Part shown: positions 6,546 to 8,347 of the stretch, in pieces
Layout: each line of letters starts with the position of its first letter
How positions within the stretch are numbered: the stretch's first letter is position 1
Source of the DNA: CAINEC01 sp046073825
Lineage (GTDB): Bacteria; Bacteroidota; Bacteroidia; AKYH767-A; OLB10
Length of the DNA stretch: 8,347 bases
Direction: 5' to 3'
NCBI GenBank assembly: GCA_046073825.1
Contig: JBJTMY010000014.1
Coordinates: 1 to 8,347, forward strand
Program-made: the position numbers and the translations under genes
Notes under the pieces: model-generated
Databases searched by the model: none
What the model saw: only the letters and a program-made list of their open reading frames with translations
What the model was told of the DNA's origin: nothing

Positions 6546-6565
6546 AATCTCGCCGTCTCCGCTAA
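6546..6565 (+). repeat. Direct repeat copy 2: detached tRNA-Ser 3' end
   Basis: This is an exact 20-bp copy of 6387-6406, lying 159 bp downstream in the same orientation. The bases immediately before it (ACGAG, 6529-6533) resemble the 5' side of the T-stem, but with an enlarged loop. No acceptor 5' half, D-arm or anticodon arm can be recognised with confidence, so it is not a functional tRNA. Confidence 0.9.
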
Positions 6566-6644
6566 ATAAGCATAACTAGTTTTCTATTTTTTATGAATTA
6601 ATGAGCCAAATTTATTTGTGCGATTTAAGTATTAATGTATTTTA

Positions 6645-6652
6645 TACTTTTG
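6645..6652 (+). promoter_or_regulatory. -7 promoter element of the PAP2 gene
   Basis: TACTTTTG matches TAnnTTTG exactly and lies 22 bp before the ATG at 6675. TTTA at 6624-6627, with a 17-bp spacer, is a weak -33 candidate; the better TTTG at 6615-6618 is too far away, at 26 bp. Confidence 0.55.
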
Positions 6653-6653
6653 A

Positions 6654-6665
6654 CTACAATTGTAG
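6654..6665. promoter_or_regulatory. 12-bp palindrome at the PAP2 transcription start
   Basis: CTACAATTGTAG is a perfect 12-bp palindrome. It begins one base after the -7 element and covers the predicted transcription start. The position suits an operator for a dimeric repressor, but no regulator can be named. Chance is possible in AT-rich DNA. Confidence 0.35.
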
Positions 6666-6674
6666 ACTTTACAA

Positions 6675-7622
6675 ATGAAACAAATACTAATTGGACTGAT
6701 TCTTTTATTTACAGGATTAGTAACAAATGCAATCACCCCTTCCGACTCCACGAATAAGCATATTCCCTTTAAACAATGGGAAACACAATACCAATTAAAA
6801 AACGGAATGCGTTTGGAGTATGAACGACCAAGAACACTGGACTTTGTGGCAAAAGTGCCAAAGGATATGTGGGGATTTTGCAAATACTCCTTCAATAAAA
6901 AAAGCATTCCTGGAATTCTTACCATAGCTTTGACTTCTGCGATTTTAATTAATAATGATCAGGCGATTACCGATGGCACAAAAAGCTTTTGTGATCACAT
7001 TCATCTTGCAAGAAGTAGTTCGTATAACAATGTTTTTGCTCCTAAACTACAAGGGCAACATGTAAACATCATTAGCATCCCCCAAAATTTAAATACAGCC
7101 TTGTACACCTTAGGCCAGGGCTACCCAGCCTTATTATTAGGTGGTGGTATTTTTTATTATGGTCTTCGTCATCATGATATTCGTGCAGTAAGTACCGCGT
7201 CTCAACTAACCGAATCGTTTATTGCCATGGGCATCGCAACGCAGGTGGTAAAAAGAATTACTGGAAGGGAAACTCCTATTCGCTCAACACAAGCTGGAGG
7301 CAAATGGACCCCTTTTCCACCATTTATGGATTATCAAAAGCAAACTCCAAAATACGATGCTTTCCCTTCGGGGCATTTAGCAACGGTAATATGCGCAGTA
7401 ACTGTATTGGCCGAAAACTATCCAGAGAAAAAATGGATTAAACCTGTTGGCTATACATTAGGAGCGTTGGTTGCATTTTCGATGTTAAACAATGGTGTGC
7501 ATTGGGCTGGTGATTACCCTTTGGCATTTGGTATTGGCTATGGATTTGGGAAAGTAGTGGCGGCATCCTCCAGAAAAATTGAAGGGAGAAAAGCAAAAAA
7601 ATCGCTGATCTTCTCTCATTAA
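6675..7622 (+). CDS. PAP2-family membrane/envelope phosphatase, atypical motifs
   Basis: This 315-aa member of the PAP2/vanadium-haloperoxidase phosphatase superfamily normally would dephosphorylate lipid phosphates such as undecaprenyl pyrophosphate or phosphatidate at the membrane. Residues 1-19 form a probable signal peptide (Lys2, hydrophobic core, TNA before Ile20). Hydrophobic segments follow at about 79-92, 151-163, 179-192, 236-246 and 259-270. Motif 2 is intact: FPSGHLAT, with H234. Motif 1 (KX6RP) reads K193-RITGRE-T200-P201. Motif 3 (SRX5HX3D) reads S269-M270-LNNGV-H276-WAG-D280. The lysine, both histidines and the Asp are kept, but the two phosphate-binding arginines are Thr and Met. 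It has its own promoter and shares the TTAA at 7619-7622 with the stop of the convergent response regulator gene. The substrate is unknown, and activity may be altered. Confidence 0.88.
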   Translation: MKQILIGLILLFTGLVTNAITPSDSTNKHIPFKQWETQYQLKNGMRLEYERPRTLDFVAKVPKDMWGFCKYSFNKKSIPGILTIALTSAILINNDQAITDGTKSFCDHIHLARSSSYNNVFAPKLQGQHVNIISIPQNLNTALYTLGQGYPALLLGGGIFYYGLRHHDIRAVSTASQLTESFIAMGIATQVVKRITGRETPIRSTQAGGKWTPFPPFMDYQKQTPKYDAFPSGHLATVICAVTVLAENYPEKKWIKPVGYTLGALVAFSMLNNGVHWAGDYPLAFGIGYGFGKVVAASSRKIEGRKAKKSLIFSH

Positions 7623-8335
7623 TTTTGCTTTTTTAATAATATATTTTCATATTTCAATAGTAGATCAGGATCGCTATTAATACCTTTTTCAAAAGCCCAT
7701 GAAACTAAATCGATGGAAGATTGACAGCCAATAATTTTATAAATTTCAGAACGATGAAAACTAGTTGTTCTTTCAGAAAGAAATAATATTTCGGCAATAT
7801 CTCTGTTTTTTAATCCATGAGCCATTAAAAACACAATTTCCTTATAATTTTTTCGCGCTAATAACTTTCGATAATTATCGTCGCTACTTAGCGACTTAAA
7901 CAATTTAATACGTGCATGAACTAACTCACTGTTCTGTCTTGAATAATAGCGAATACCATTCAATACTTTATTAATGGCACGCGCCAACTCCATTTGATTT
8001 ACGAGCTTATCTAAATATCCATCAACACCAAGATTATAGGCCTTTAAAATATATTCTTCATCTTTAAAATGAGTGAGTACAATAATCTTAGTATCTGGAT
8101 AATGTTGTTTTACGCCTTTTATTAATTCAATTCCATTTTGCGGATGCAAATCAATTTCAGTGATGACAATATCAATTTTAAATTTAGATAGCTTCTCACA
8201 GGCATCAATAAAATTTGTAGAATGGTGGACTTGTACATTTTCCCAGATGTCCATTATTGCCGACGAAACACCGCGACGATAAAAAGGATGATCATCGACT
8301 AATAAAATAGAAAATATAATTTCCTCAATAGGCAT
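7619..8335 (-). CDS. NarL/LuxR-type response regulator with Glu at the phospho-acceptor site
   Basis: This 238-aa two-domain transcription factor has a receiver domain (about 9-127) followed by a LuxR-type helix-turn-helix (about 158-218). Most receiver residues are present: D14/D15 in LLVDDHP, T88 in IIVLTHF and K110 in GYLDKLV. The phospho-acceptor segment, however, reads VITEIDLHPQNG. Anchored on G68 (acceptor +8), E60 falls where Asp is expected. D62 is an alternative but is badly spaced. The DNA-binding part, MAHGLKNRDIAEILFLSERTTSFHRSEIYKIIG (171-203), matches the LuxR pattern; a tail of about 20 charged residues follows. The ATG at 8335 is 12 bp from the window edge, so its promoter is not visible. 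No histidine kinase lies on this side, and the targets are unknown. It ends convergently with the PAP2 gene. Confidence 0.92.
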   Translation of the reverse strand: MPIEEIIFSILLVDDHPFYRRGVSSAIMDIWENVQVHHSTNFIDACEKLSKFKIDIVITEIDLHPQNGIELIKGVKQHYPDTKIIVLTHFKDEEYILKAYNLGVDGYLDKLVNQMELARAINKVLNGIRYYSRQNSELVHARIKLFKSLSSDDNYRKLLARKNYKEIVFLMAHGLKNRDIAEILFLSERTTSFHRSEIYKIIGCQSSIDLVSWAFEKGINSDPDLLLKYENILLKKQN

Positions 8336-8347
8336 TTAAGCAATTTA

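Noticed and set aside
6278..6569. Open frames on both strands over tRNA-Ser and the spacer (minus-strand ARFELAIPFWG, plus-strand SEWLKEHAWKV)
   Set aside because: Both are typical translations of tRNA-Ser sequence. The plus-strand frame repeats NLAVSA only because of the duplicated tRNA end.
1..8347. Defence system, CRISPR array, phage or transposon genes
   Set aside because: No nuclease-plus-sensor cassette, spacer-repeat periodicity, transposase or integrase is present; all large frames belong to housekeeping or envelope families.

Overview
The window looks like a piece of ordinary chromosome from a Bacteroidota bacterium. The DNA is AT-rich. Several genes are preceded by the Bacteroidota-type -7 element TAnnTTTG rather than an E. 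coli-type -10. There are two Cys-anchored lipoproteins with SSSC/ITSC lipoboxes, and families that are typical of the phylum (DUF3109, DUF4403, type I asparaginase beside TatD). TAA, TAG and TGA all end genes, so the standard bacterial code applies. No phage, plasmid, CRISPR, transposase or integrase gene is visible.

Layout, left to right. A tRNA-Arg(CCG) with an encoded CCA (54-130) is followed by a small unknown lipoprotein gene (246-779, +). This converges, with a 1-bp gap, on a DUF3109 cysteine-rich protein gene (781-1362, -). A 75-bp divergent promoter region separates DUF3109 from a hotdog acyl-CoA thioesterase (1438-1950, +). The thioesterase overlaps by 12 bp, tail to tail, with a family-9 glycosyltransferase (1939-2931, -) that begins with TTG. 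A second divergent region (2932-3013) leads into a three-gene + strand unit: TatD-family hydrolase, type I L-asparaginase (4-bp ATGA overlap) and a DUF4403 lipoprotein (20-bp gap). Next come tRNA-Ser(GGA) at 6315-6402, a 159-bp structured stretch ending in a 20-bp copy of the tRNA 3' end, a PAP2-family phosphatase with its own promoter (6675-7622, +), and a convergent NarL/LuxR-type response regulator (7619-8335, -) whose stop shares four bases with the phosphatase stop.

Functionally the genes are mixed: envelope glycan or lipid work (glycosyltransferase, PAP2 phosphatase, lipoproteins), acyl-CoA turnover, amino-acid metabolism and one transcriptional regulator. Only TatD-AnsA-DUF4403 looks like a real operon. 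No multi-gene novel system is evident. The points most worth a second look are the duplicated tRNA-Ser 3' end flanking a string of stem-loops, a response regulator whose phospho-acceptor Asp appears to be Glu, and a PAP2 protein lacking both conserved phosphate-binding arginines.
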